Shown here piece by piece: positions 8,801-17,349 of a stretch of DNA of 34,226 nucleotides. Source of the stretch: Ga0077536 sp043744805 (GTDB lineage: Bacteria; Pseudomonadota; Gammaproteobacteria; Ga0077536); contig JAYTTZ010000079.1 in assembly GCA_043744805.1 (NCBI GenBank), positions 1-34,226 of the forward strand, given 5' to 3'. The first letter of the stretch is position 1, and each line of letters opens with the position of its first letter. Made by a program: the position numbers and the translations under genes. The notes below the pieces were generated by a model that saw nothing but the letters and a program-made list of their open reading frames with translations, did not search any database and had not been told where the DNA came from.

Positions 8801-9574
8801 CTACCAGGCGGTGAGCCCGCCATCGATGGCGAGTCCCTGTCCGTTCACGAAGGACGAATCGTCCGCGCAAAGCCATGCAATGGCGCGTCCGATTTCGTCG
8901 GGTTCGCCCATGCGCCGCATGGGGCTTGCGTTGTTCAGCGCCTCGGCAATCGAGGGATTGCGTGCCACCATGCGCTGGACCATTTCGGTGTTGATGAAAC
9001 TCGGGCACACGGCATTCACACGGATCCCGCGGCGTGCGTATTCGATGGCAGCGGTGCGCGTGAGGCCCATCACGCCGTGCTTGCTCGCGGCGTAGCCCGC
9101 GAGGTTGGGCGCGCCGCCCAGCCCAGCCACCGACGCCACGTTTACGATGGTGCCGCCGCCCTGCACCTGCATCTGCCGCAATTCATGCTTCATGCAGAGG
9201 TAGACGCCCTTCAGGTTGACCGCGATGGCGAGGTCGAAGTCCGCGTCGTCGTGCTCGGCGAACTTCGCGTGCTGGTGCTCGACGCCGGCGTTGTTAACCG
9301 CGCAATCGATGCGACCAAATTGGGCGACAGTCTCCACGACCAGCGCCTCCACGCTCGCTGCCCGGGTGACGTCACAGGCATGGAAGCGCGCATCGAGGCC
9401 CAGCGCCTGGAAGTCCGCCGCCACCTTGGCACCCTTCTCCGGATTGACGTCCGACAGCATCAGGCGCGCGCCGCTGCTGGCGAGCGCCTGCGCGGCGGCG
9501 AGCCCGATGCCCCCTGCCGCACCCGTGATCAAAACGATTTTCCCGGCGAGCGAAAACGCGAGCGCTGCTTTCAT
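8801..9574 (-). CDS. SDR family NAD(P)-dependent oxidoreductase
   Basis: A 257-residue classical short-chain dehydrogenase/reductase. The cofactor motif TGAAGGIG is near residues 18-25, NNAG follows in the middle, the catalytic serine is in NVASVAGLGG, and YAASK supplies the catalytic Tyr and Lys. An aspartate after the second strand (LMLSDVNPEK) favours NAD(H) over NADP(H). The likely role is oxidation of a hydroxyacyl-CoA or alcohol intermediate, inferred from the adjacent acyl-CoA genes. The ATG overlaps the stop of the upstream SDR as ATGA, which indicates translational coupling. Confidence 0.9.
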   Translation of the reverse strand: MKAALAFSLAGKIVLITGAAGGIGLAAAQALASSGARLMLSDVNPEKGAKVAADFQALGLDARFHACDVTRAASVEALVVETVAQFGRIDCAVNNAGVEHQHAKFAEHDDADFDLAIAVNLKGVYLCMKHELRQMQVQGGGTIVNVASVAGLGGAPNLAGYAASKHGVMGLTRTAAIEYARRGIRVNAVCPSFINTEMVQRMVARNPSIAEALNNASPMRRMGEPDEIGRAIAWLCADDSSFVNGQGLAIDGGLTAW

Positions 9575-10338
9575 GCGAGGTAGCCACCGTCCACCGCGAT
9601 GTAGGTCCCGGTGGTGTAGGACGAGGCATCAGAGCAAAGGTAAAGCACGGCGCCCGCCATTTCCTCCGGCTCGGCGGAGCGACCCAGTGGCGTGCGCGCC
9701 CGGGCCGGGGCCAGGAAGGTTTCGTCGTCGTGCAGGGCCTGCGCGAAGCGGGTCCTGGTCACACCCGGCACCAGGGCATTGCAGCGGATGTTCCACTGGC
9801 CGCATTCGTTGGCGAACGCCTGCGTCATGTTGAGGATGGCAGCTTTGGTCATGGAGTAGATGGCCTGCTTGTCGCCTGGGGTGATGCCATTGACCGAGGC
9901 CACGTTCACGATTGACCCCTTGCCCTGCTCGCGCATGCGTTTCGCGGCGGCCACCGACATGTAGAAGTAGCCACGCAGGTTCACTTCGATCGTTTTCTCG
10001 AAGGCTGACACCGGGGTGTCCAGGATGTGGCCGTAGAAGGGATTGGCCGCCGCGTTATTGACGAGGATGTCGAGGCGGCCGCCGTAGTGGTCGTCGATGT
10101 GCTGGAAGGTCCGTTCGATCTGCGCAAGGTCGCCCAGGTGGCAGGCCAGCGCTTCGGCCTTGCCCCCGGCCGCCACGATGGCGTCGGCCACGGCCTGGCA
10201 GCTCTCGACCTTGCGGCTGGTCACGAGCACGGTGGCCCCGTACTCGGCAAGGCGCCGGGCGATGGCTTCGCCGATACCGCGGCTGGCGCCGGCAACGAGG
10301 GCAATGCGCCCGTCGAGATTGAAATGGTCACGTGACAT
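9571..10338 (-). CDS. SDR family oxidoreductase, first gene of the acyl-CoA operon
   Basis: A 255-residue short-chain dehydrogenase/reductase. Its cofactor loop reads AGASRGIG, with Ala for the usual Thr, and the following TSRK suggests NADP(H) preference. The mid motif is NNAA rather than NNAG, and the catalytic pair is YSMTK. It resembles the DHRS4-like carbonyl reductase branch in these points. The start is the ATG at 10338 with GGGGAA at good spacing. An in-frame extension to 10635 overlaps the broken regulator and is rejected. It heads the run SDR-SDR-acyl-CoA dehydrogenase-ligase-MFS. The 133 nt upstream, up to the LysR remnant, should hold the operon promoter, but I could not mark a convincing one. 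Confidence 0.9.
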   Translation of the reverse strand: MSRDHFNLDGRIALVAGASRGIGEAIARRLAEYGATVLVTSRKVESCQAVADAIVAAGGKAEALACHLGDLAQIERTFQHIDDHYGGRLDILVNNAAANPFYGHILDTPVSAFEKTIEVNLRGYFYMSVAAAKRMREQGKGSIVNVASVNGITPGDKQAIYSMTKAAILNMTQAFANECGQWNIRCNALVPGVTRTRFAQALHDDETFLAPARARTPLGRSAEPEEMAGAVLYLCSDASSYTTGTYIAVDGGYLA

Positions 10339-10471
10339 GGATTTCCCCGGAAATGGCGTGATTGAGAACGGGTGTGCAGCCTGTGCGCCACCGGGCTCGG
10401 TGGACCCCCTCGCGGGAGCGCGCTGGCCACTGCATCCCGGGCGTGCGACTGGCCCGTGGACCGGCCGGATA

Positions 10472-11040
10472 TTAACCGATACCACCCGCCACGCCAGACA
10501 GGCCTGCGAGCCCGCAGCCCAGCATCTGTTCGCGGAACCACAGGCTGCCGCCGTCGCTGTCGGCGCTCGTGTGCCAGAAGGCGTGGATTTCCGCCGGCGG
10601 GGTAGCCAAGGGCAGCGGCACCGCGCGCAAGGCATGGGCCGAGGCGAGCGATCGCGGCATGCTAGCAGCCAGATCCGAGGCCGCCACGAGGTGCGCCAAC
10701 GACAGGTGGTAGGGGACGCGGAGCACGCTCCGGCGCTGCTTGCCGAGGCGCTTCAGGGCAACGTCGATAAGGCCCGGGCCCTGGCGTCGACTGGAAGCGT
10801 GCACGTGGGACCACTCGAGGTATTGCGCGAGGCTTAGCCGCTGGCCGTACGCACGAACAGCGGATCTTCATAGGCCGCGCGCAGCCTGGAGAGCGCCTTA
10901 CTCACTGCTGGCTGGGTCAGGTGCAGGACTTCGCCGGCGCGGGTCAGGCTGCCCTCGGTGTAGAGGGCATCCAGCACCCGGTAGAGGTTGAGGTCGACCC
11001 GCGCCAGTCGTTTCACGGCCGCTCCATCCCTGAAATCCAT
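10472..11040 (-). pseudogene. LysR-type regulator broken by internal deletion
   Basis: The N-terminal winged-helix DNA-binding domain is intact (RVDLNLYRVLDALY, then LTQPAVSKALSRLR and DPLFVRTASG). The frame then hits TAA at 10834-10836. Starting exactly at the junction, in another frame, the C-terminal part of a LysR effector domain resumes (LSLAQYLEWSHVHAS, then LIDVALKRLG, LRVPYHL, SDLAASMPRSLA, and PPAEIHAFWH) and runs to a stop at 10472. Roughly 185 codons remain of the usual 295-310, so the linker helix and first effector lobe (about 115-120 residues) are gone and the frame is shifted. The original start may be GTG at 11016, which has GGAG 6 nt upstream; the ATG at 11040 has no RBS. It lies between the SDR operon and the divergent dehydrogenase, so it probably once controlled one or both. 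Confidence 0.85.
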
Positions 11041-11041
11041 G

Positions 11042-11075
11042 AATTGATATCACGACAATTGATTCGACTAATTGT
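11042..11075. promoter_or_regulatory. Candidate LysR-type operator
   Basis: In GC-rich surroundings an AT-rich patch carries the inverted repeat ACAATT (11055-11060), a 9-nt spacer and AATTGT (11070-11075). It contains the T-N11-A form typical of LysR recognition sites. A direct copy of AATTGAT lies 15 nt upstream at 11042-11048, giving a two-site layout. It sits just outside the broken LysR gene, between it and the divergent acyl-CoA dehydrogenase, where LysR regulators normally bind. Function is inferred from position and symmetry. Confidence 0.5.
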
Positions 11076-11182
11076 GCCCGCCTTCCTACCATGCAGCCAC
11101 ACCTTGCCTGCCGGCTTGACCGGCCGCCGGGGCAACACCAATACGCAGCAGACCCGGCAGGGTCCATTCGAGGGAGCAGACG

Positions 11183-12475
11183 ATGAATTTCGAGTACAAC
11201 GACAGGACCAGGGAACTGCAGGCGCGCATCGCTGCGTTCATGGAAACCCATGTTTATCCGAACGAGGAACTGATGCTCCAGGAGGTCGCCGAAGGTGATC
11301 GCTGGCAGCCGGTTCCCACGCAGGAAAAACTCAAGGACCTCGCCAGGAGCCAGGGCCTGTGGAACTTCTTCCTGCCGCACAGCGAACGCGGCGCCGGCCT
11401 CACCAACCTCGAATACGCCCCGCTTTGCGAGGAAATGGGCCGATCTTTCTTCGCGCCCGAAATCTTCAACTGCTCCGCGCCCGACACCGGCAACATGGAA
11501 GTGATCGAGCGCTACGGCAACGAAGAGCACAAGGAGCGCTGGTTGAAGCAGATGCTTAACGGCGAAATTCGCTCCGCCTTCGCGATGACGGAGCCCGAAG
11601 TGGCTTCCTCCGACGCCACCAACGTGGAAACCAGCATTGTCCGCGACGGCGATGAATACGTGATCAACGGCCGCAAGTGGTACACCAGCGGCGCGCTCGA
11701 TCCGCGCTGCCGGATCATCATCCTCATGGGCAAGACCGATCCGGGCAACCCGAGCCGCCACCGCCAGCAGTCCCAGATCCTGGTGCCGCTGCCGTGGCCG
11801 GGCGTGACCGTCAAGCGCATGCACCCGGTGTTCGGCTTCGACGACGCGCCGCACGGCCATCCTGAAGTGATCTTCGAGAACGTGCGGGTGCCGGTCGACC
11901 ACCTGCTGCTCGGCGAAGGCCGCGGCTTTGAAATCGCGCAGGGCCGCCTCGGGCCGGGCCGCATCCACCACTGCATGCGCCTCATCGGCTCCGCTGAGCG
12001 CGCGCTGGAACGCATGATCCGCCGCCTGCGCCTGCGCAAGGCCTTCGGCAAGACCGTGGCCGAGCAGAGCGTGTGGAAGGAACGCATCGCCGAATCCCGC
12101 ATCAGGATCGACCAGGCCCGCCTGCTTACACTGCATGCGGCGTGGAAGATGGATACCGTCGGCAACAAGGCGGCGCTGAAGGAAATCGCGAGCATCAAGG
12201 TGGCAGTGCCGATCATGGCCTGCCAGGTCATCGACTGGGCCATCCAGGCGTTTGGCGCGGCCGGCGTGTCCGCCGAATACGGGCTCGCCTACCAGTACGC
12301 CAACGCCCGCCTCATCCGCATCGCCGACGGCCCGGACGAAGTGCACCGCGACCAGATCGCGCGCCTCGAAATGGCCGCCTACACGGACGAGCCGAGCAAG
12401 CGTGGCGGTAACGCCCACGTGCCACCACGCGACAAGGGCGAAGGCTTGGCAAGCAAGCCGCGCTTCGTGGTCTGA
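11183..12475 (+). CDS. Acyl-CoA dehydrogenase, ACAD10/11-like
   Basis: A 430-residue flavoprotein of the acyl-CoA dehydrogenase superfamily. Seen: an N-terminal helical domain, the FAD/substrate region AFAMTEPEVASSDATN (about 132-147), GRKWYTSGALD, and the C-terminal motif IADGPDEVHRDQIA, which replaces the Glu-containing motif of classical enzymes. Human ACAD10/ACAD11 and their bacterial relatives share this DGPDEVH sequence and act on branched, hydroxylated or long acyl-CoAs. No aminoglycoside-phosphotransferase-like domain or neighbour is present, although one often accompanies this family. GGGAG lies 6 nt before the ATG. The gene is divergent from the broken LysR gene, with a candidate operator between, and is followed 44 nt later by a glutathione transferase gene on the same strand. 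Confidence 0.9.
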   Translation: MNFEYNDRTRELQARIAAFMETHVYPNEELMLQEVAEGDRWQPVPTQEKLKDLARSQGLWNFFLPHSERGAGLTNLEYAPLCEEMGRSFFAPEIFNCSAPDTGNMEVIERYGNEEHKERWLKQMLNGEIRSAFAMTEPEVASSDATNVETSIVRDGDEYVINGRKWYTSGALDPRCRIIILMGKTDPGNPSRHRQQSQILVPLPWPGVTVKRMHPVFGFDDAPHGHPEVIFENVRVPVDHLLLGEGRGFEIAQGRLGPGRIHHCMRLIGSAERALERMIRRLRLRKAFGKTVAEQSVWKERIAESRIRIDQARLLTLHAAWKMDTVGNKAALKEIASIKVAVPIMACQVIDWAIQAFGAAGVSAEYGLAYQYANARLIRIADGPDEVHRDQIARLEMAAYTDEPSKRGGNAHVPPRDKGEGLASKPRFVV

Positions 12476-12483
12476 AGGCCATC

Positions 12484-12509
12484 GGCGGGGCCCGGCGCCG
12501 GGCCCCGCC
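12484..12509. repeat. Perfect 26-bp GC-only palindrome
   Basis: A 13-bp arm is followed directly by its exact reverse complement, all G and C, between the dehydrogenase stop (12475) and the transferase start (12520). In RNA it would fold into a very stable hairpin 10 nt before the GST start codon. No T run follows on either strand, so it is not a standard intrinsic terminator. It could be an mRNA-stabilising or attenuating hairpin, or a binding site. Confidence 0.7.
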
Positions 12510-12519
12510 CTGACCCACC

Positions 12520-13149
12520 ATGAAGTTCTACGACTGCGACACCGCGCCCAGCCCCCGCCGGGCGCGCATCTTCATTGCCGAGAAAGGCCTCGCGATCGAA
12601 ACCGTGCAGGTGGATCTCGCCAACAACGAACAACACTCGGACGCTTTCCGCGCCATCAACCCGCGCTGCACGGTGCCTGTACTGGTCCTGGACGACGGCA
12701 CCACGTTGACCGAGAACCAGGGTATCGCGGCGTACCTCGAGGCGGCCTTCCCGGAACCGCCGCTCCTCGGCCGTACACCGCTCGAACGCGGCCTGGTGGC
12801 CAACTGGAACGCCCGTTGTGAACTCGAAGGCCTGTGGGCGGTCGCCGAATGCTTCCGCAATCGTTCGCGGGGACTTGCCAACCGGGCGATCACGGGCCCA
12901 ACCGACTACGCGCAAATTCCTGAACTCGCCGAACGGGGACGTGCCCGCGCCGCGGAATTTTTGGACACCCTTGAGGCCCGCCTGCGGGAGTCGACCTACC
13001 TGGCCGGGGAATTCTTTTCGATGGCGGACATCACGGCGCTGTGCGTGGTGGATTTCGCGGGGTGGATCAAGCTCGCCATTCCCGAAACGCATTCCGCACT
13101 GAAGCGCTGGCATGGCCTCGTGGGCGCTCGCCCCAGCACAAAACGCTGA
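12520..13149 (+). CDS. Glutathione S-transferase family protein
   Basis: A 209-residue cytosolic GST. The N-terminal thioredoxin-like domain (about 1-80) starts with a short strand and a Ser/Pro-rich active-site loop (DTAPSPRRAR) and contains the cis-proline TVPVLVLDDGTTLTE, where E and N replace the common E-S glutathione-contact pair. The helical C-terminal domain carries the N-capping pattern FSMADITAL. It may detoxify electrophilic or alpha-beta-unsaturated products of the preceding dehydrogenase, but this is only inferred from adjacency. The GC palindrome covers the usual RBS region, and no clear Shine-Dalgarno is visible. The 3' end is 3 nt from the convergent pdxH stop. Confidence 0.9.
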   Translation: MKFYDCDTAPSPRRARIFIAEKGLAIETVQVDLANNEQHSDAFRAINPRCTVPVLVLDDGTTLTENQGIAAYLEAAFPEPPLLGRTPLERGLVANWNARCELEGLWAVAECFRNRSRGLANRAITGPTDYAQIPELAERGRARAAEFLDTLEARLRESTYLAGEFFSMADITALCVVDFAGWIKLAIPETHSALKRWHGLVGARPSTKR

Positions 13150-13152
13150 AGT

Positions 13153-13734
13153 TCAGGGGTAGAGGAGCGTGTCGCGCCAAGCTTGCCCGTCGCGCTGCCA
13201 GAGGTGGCGATCGTGCAGGCGGAAGGGACGTTCTGCCCAGAACTCAAGGCTGTCCGGCACCAGTAAATAGCCCGACCAGAACGGCGGACGCGGGACTTTG
13301 CCCACTGCATAGCGCGCGGAATACTCGGCCACCCGCGCTTCCAGCGTTGCGCGGCTCTCGAGCGGTTCGGACTGCCGCGACGACCAGGCGCCAATCTGGG
13401 AATCGCGCGGTCTACCGTGGAAATAGGCGTCGGCTTCCGCGGCCTCCACCTCCTGGACCTGCCCCTCGATCCGCACCTGGCGGTCCATTGATTTCCAGTG
13501 GAAGCAGACGGCCACGTGCGCGTCGTGGCGTATCTCCTGGCCCTTGCGGCTTTCGAGGTTGGTGTAGAACGTGAGGCCGCGGGCATCGAAACCGCGCAAC
13601 AGCATGACCCGCACCGAAGGCCTGCCGTCTGCGCCCACGGTCGCCACTGACATCGCAGTCGGATTGTTGGGTTCCCGCTTTTCGGCGTCGGCCAACCATG
13701 CCTGGAACTGCTGGTAAGGCTGCGGCAGGTTCAT
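13153..13734 (-). CDS. pdxH: Pyridoxamine 5'-phosphate oxidase
   Basis: FMN-dependent oxidation of pyridoxine or pyridoxamine phosphate to pyridoxal phosphate, the last step of vitamin B6 synthesis and salvage. Seen: MSVATVGADGRPSVRVMLL, the FMN-binding FYTNLESRKGQEI, VCFHWKSMDRQVRIEG, the signature YFHGRPRDSQIGAWSS, PFWSGYLL, and a C-terminal RLHDRHLW with the substrate-binding Arg and His. At 193 residues it is about 25 shorter than the E. coli enzyme because the N-terminal arm (LRREY region) is missing. GAGGG lies at normal spacing before the ATG. It follows purA by 24 nt and probably ends the hfq-purA transcription unit. It is nearly abutted by the convergent GST gene. Confidence 0.93.
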   Translation of the reverse strand: MNLPQPYQQFQAWLADAEKREPNNPTAMSVATVGADGRPSVRVMLLRGFDARGLTFYTNLESRKGQEIRHDAHVAVCFHWKSMDRQVRIEGQVQEVEAAEADAYFHGRPRDSQIGAWSSRQSEPLESRATLEARVAEYSARYAVGKVPRPPFWSGYLLVPDSLEFWAERPFRLHDRHLWQRDGQAWRDTLLYP

Positions 13735-13758
13735 CGGGATCCCTCGCTGGTCGCGCGT

Positions 13759-15051
<1,293 letters not shown>

Positions 15052-15091
15052 CGTGTTTCCCCTGGTCTGGAAGCTTGAAAATTGCCTGGTC

Positions 15092-16276
15092 TCATGAGCC
15101 CTGGAGCGCCAGGACCTGCCACTGTCCGGCGATCTGCCGCAACTCGTGCTTGCAACCCATCTCGCCCGGCCCACCCGCCTGGCCCGGCAGGACCTGGATG
15201 ACCTGATCACCGCGTGAGCGCAGCGCCGAGATGGCGGCCAGCAGCGCCGCATCGGTCCCGGATGGGGCGAGGATACCGTGCCCGAGCGCCTCGACTGCGG
15301 GCGCAAGCGACGCGAGCAGCTTGAGATCAGTGCTGAAACCCGTGGCGGCGCGGGCCCGGCCATAGCGTTCGCCGATGTTGTCGTAGCGTCCGCCCCAGGC
15401 GATGGCACGGCCCATGCGAAGCGTGTAGGCGGCAAACATCACGCCAGTGTGGTAGCGGTAGCCGCGCAGATCCGCCAGATCAATATGCACGTCGAGTTGC
15501 GGGCAGCGCTGCGCCAGCAAGCGCACCAGCGCATCGAGATCATCCAGCGCGGACTGCACCACGCGCGGGGCGCCGTCCAGCGCGGCACGCGCGCGGGCCA
15601 CCACGCCACCGTCGCCATTCAGGGATGGCAGGGCGGACAGCCAGGTGGCGGCCGGCCCGGTGACGTCCGCCAACAGCGCCGGCAGCTCACACACGGATTT
15701 GCGCAACAGCACGTCGAGGAGACGCATTCCAGCATCGGCATCGAGTTTGGCAGCCTCCGCGAGGCCATGGAAAATCTTCATGTGGCCAAGATCCAGCGTG
15801 ATGTCGGCGACACCGGCCACCGCCAGCACTTCCACCATCAGGGCGATGACTTCAGCGTCGCTTTCAATGCCGGGATGGCCATAAAGCTCGGCGCCCAGTT
15901 GCAGTGGATTGCGCGAGCCCGCGAACTTGTCTGGCTGCGTGTGGAGGATGGGCCCGATGTAGCACAGCCGGGTCGGCGTGTCGGCATTGATGCGATGGGC
16001 ATCAATACGCGCAATCTGGGGCGTGATGTCCGCCGGTATGCCGAGCAGCCGACCGCTCACCTGGTCCGTCAGCTTGAAGGTTTGCAATTCGAGATCGTCG
16101 CCCGTGCCGGAAACCAGCGAATCCAGGAACTCGACGATGGCTGGCGTACACAGTGCGTATCCCCAGGTGGTCACCACGTCCAGCAGGCGGCGGCGTAGTT
16201 GTTCGAGGCTGGCCGCCTGCGGCGGGATGATCTCGTCGACGCCATCGGGAAGTATCCATCGACTGTCGCGCGACAT
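15092..16276 (-). CDS. hisZ: ATP phosphoribosyltransferase regulatory subunit
   Basis: A 394-residue paralogue of histidyl-tRNA synthetase that lacks aminoacylation function and forms a complex with the short HisG to start histidine synthesis. Seen: the N-terminal LPDGVDEIIPPQA with the class II-like fold after it, a motif 2-like RLCYIGPILHTQP, and the DLADLRGYRYHTGVMFAAY region that distinguishes HisZ. Its presence predicts that the genome has a short-form HisG elsewhere. The ATG follows the DUF2065 stop by 3 nt, suggesting coupled translation. Confidence 0.94.
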   Translation of the reverse strand: MSRDSRWILPDGVDEIIPPQAASLEQLRRRLLDVVTTWGYALCTPAIVEFLDSLVSGTGDDLELQTFKLTDQVSGRLLGIPADITPQIARIDAHRINADTPTRLCYIGPILHTQPDKFAGSRNPLQLGAELYGHPGIESDAEVIALMVEVLAVAGVADITLDLGHMKIFHGLAEAAKLDADAGMRLLDVLLRKSVCELPALLADVTGPAATWLSALPSLNGDGGVVARARAALDGAPRVVQSALDDLDALVRLLAQRCPQLDVHIDLADLRGYRYHTGVMFAAYTLRMGRAIAWGGRYDNIGERYGRARAATGFSTDLKLLASLAPAVEALGHGILAPSGTDAALLAAISALRSRGDQVIQVLPGQAGGPGEMGCKHELRQIAGQWQVLALQGS

Positions 16277-16279
16277 GGT

Positions 16280-16465
16280 CTATCTCACGCAGTAAAGGAC
16301 GACAAGGCCAGCCACCATGCTGAGCAGTCCAAGTCGTCGCAGGTGGATGTCGTCGAAGGCCAGTACCCGGGCCATGGCCTGCCGATACCCCACCGGGCTC
16401 AGGAAAGGCAATGCGCCCTCGAACACGAGCACCAGCGCGCTAGCAGCCATCAGGTCCGTCCACAT
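16280..16465 (-). CDS. DUF2065 family small membrane protein (YjeT-like)
   Basis: A 61-residue protein with two hydrophobic helices (LMAASALVLVFEGALPFL, and GLLSMVAGLVVLYCV near the C-terminus) joined by a basic loop. This is the pattern of DUF2065, which routinely sits between hflC and hisZ or purA in Gammaproteobacteria. No function is established. Position next to HflK/HflC suggests a role at the membrane protease complex, but this is inference. It starts 23 nt after the hflC stop and its stop is 3 nt before hisZ. The RBS is weak. Confidence 0.85.
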   Translation of the reverse strand: MWTDLMAASALVLVFEGALPFLSPVGYRQAMARVLAFDDIHLRRLGLLSMVAGLVVLYCVR

Positions 16466-16488
16466 GGCGCGCTTGCCCGGGTCCGTGC

Positions 16489-17349
16489 CTAGCGCGGGTT
16501 TGGATCCTTGAAATACTTGAACAAGGTCGAGTCCGGCGTCAGCAACAGGACGTCATCCTTGGCGCTGAAGCTGTCCCGGTACAGCCCGATGCTGCGGTAG
16601 AACTCGTAGAAGTTAGCGTCGCGCGCATAGGCCTCGGCATAGACCTGTGAAGCCCTGGCGTCGCCTTCGCCGCGCAGAGTTTCGCCGTCGCGGTAGGCTT
16701 CGGCTGCGATGACGGTCGCCTGCCGATCCGTTTCCGCCCGGATGCGGATGGCTTCCTTCTCGCCACGGGCGCGCAACTCGCGCGCCACGCGGGCGCGCTC
16801 GGCCCGCATGCGTTCGTGGACCGCATTGCTGACCTCTGCAGGAAGGTCGATGCGCTTCACGCGCACGTCGACGACTTCGATGCCCAGTTCCTCACCACGT
16901 TCGGCGGCCTTGATGTTGACGATGGCAAGGATCTCGCCGCGCCCCCCTGCCACTACTTCCTGCACCTTGCGCTTGCCGAACTCGACGCGCAGCGCGTCGT
17001 TGATTTTCTGGTACACCAGCACGCCGCCACGGCGCGCGTCGCCGCCGGTTGCCAGGTAGAACTTGGTGACGTCCTTGATCCGCCAGCGCACGAAGGAATC
17101 AACGATGACGTCCTTCTTCTCGCCGGTAAGGAAACGCTGGGGCTCGGAGTCGAGGGTCTGGAGGCGACCGTCGAACTTGCGGACGTTCTGGTAGAGGGGG
17201 ATCAGGAAATGCAGGCCCGGTTTGAATTCGGTACGTTTGATTTCGCCGAGCTGGAACAGCACGGCGCGTTCCTGCTCGAACACCCGGAAGGTGCTGGCCC
17301 AGAGCAGTCCAAGCGCGAGGGCGGCAATGAGGACGATGCGGTTGACCAT
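16489..17349 (-). CDS. hflC: Protease modulator HflC
   Basis: A 286-residue SPFH/stomatin-family protein that pairs with HflK in a large membrane assembly enclosing and regulating the FtsH protease. Seen: one N-terminal membrane anchor (IVLIAALALGLLWAST), the SPFH domain beginning VFEQERAVLFQLGEI, and a long charged coiled-coil rich in Ala, Arg and Glu (about 180-250). The C-terminus is mainly periplasmic. The ATG overlaps the hflK stop by one base (TAATG), the classical coupled arrangement giving matched amounts of the two proteins. Confidence 0.95.
   Translation of the reverse strand: MVNRIVLIAALALGLLWASTFRVFEQERAVLFQLGEIKRTEFKPGLHFLIPLYQNVRKFDGRLQTLDSEPQRFLTGEKKDVIVDSFVRWRIKDVTKFYLATGGDARRGGVLVYQKINDALRVEFGKRKVQEVVAGGRGEILAIVNIKAAERGEELGIEVVDVRVKRIDLPAEVSNAVHERMRAERARVARELRARGEKEAIRIRAETDRQATVIAAEAYRDGETLRGEGDARASQVYAEAYARDANFYEFYRSIGLYRDSFSAKDDVLLLTPDSTLFKYFKDPNPR

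Noticed and set aside
9571..10635. A 354-residue form of the first SDR
   Set aside because: The extra residues overlap the LysR remnant and precede a normal RBS and ATG at 10338.
10898..12418. A 506-codon minus-strand open frame
   Set aside because: It is antisense to the ACAD10/11-like gene and crosses the LysR remnant in the wrong frame; composition is typical of a shadow frame.
15052..15435. A 128-residue N-terminal extension of purA
   Set aside because: It overlaps the hisZ 3' end in another frame. The TTG at 15051 with AGGGGA gives the standard PurA start.
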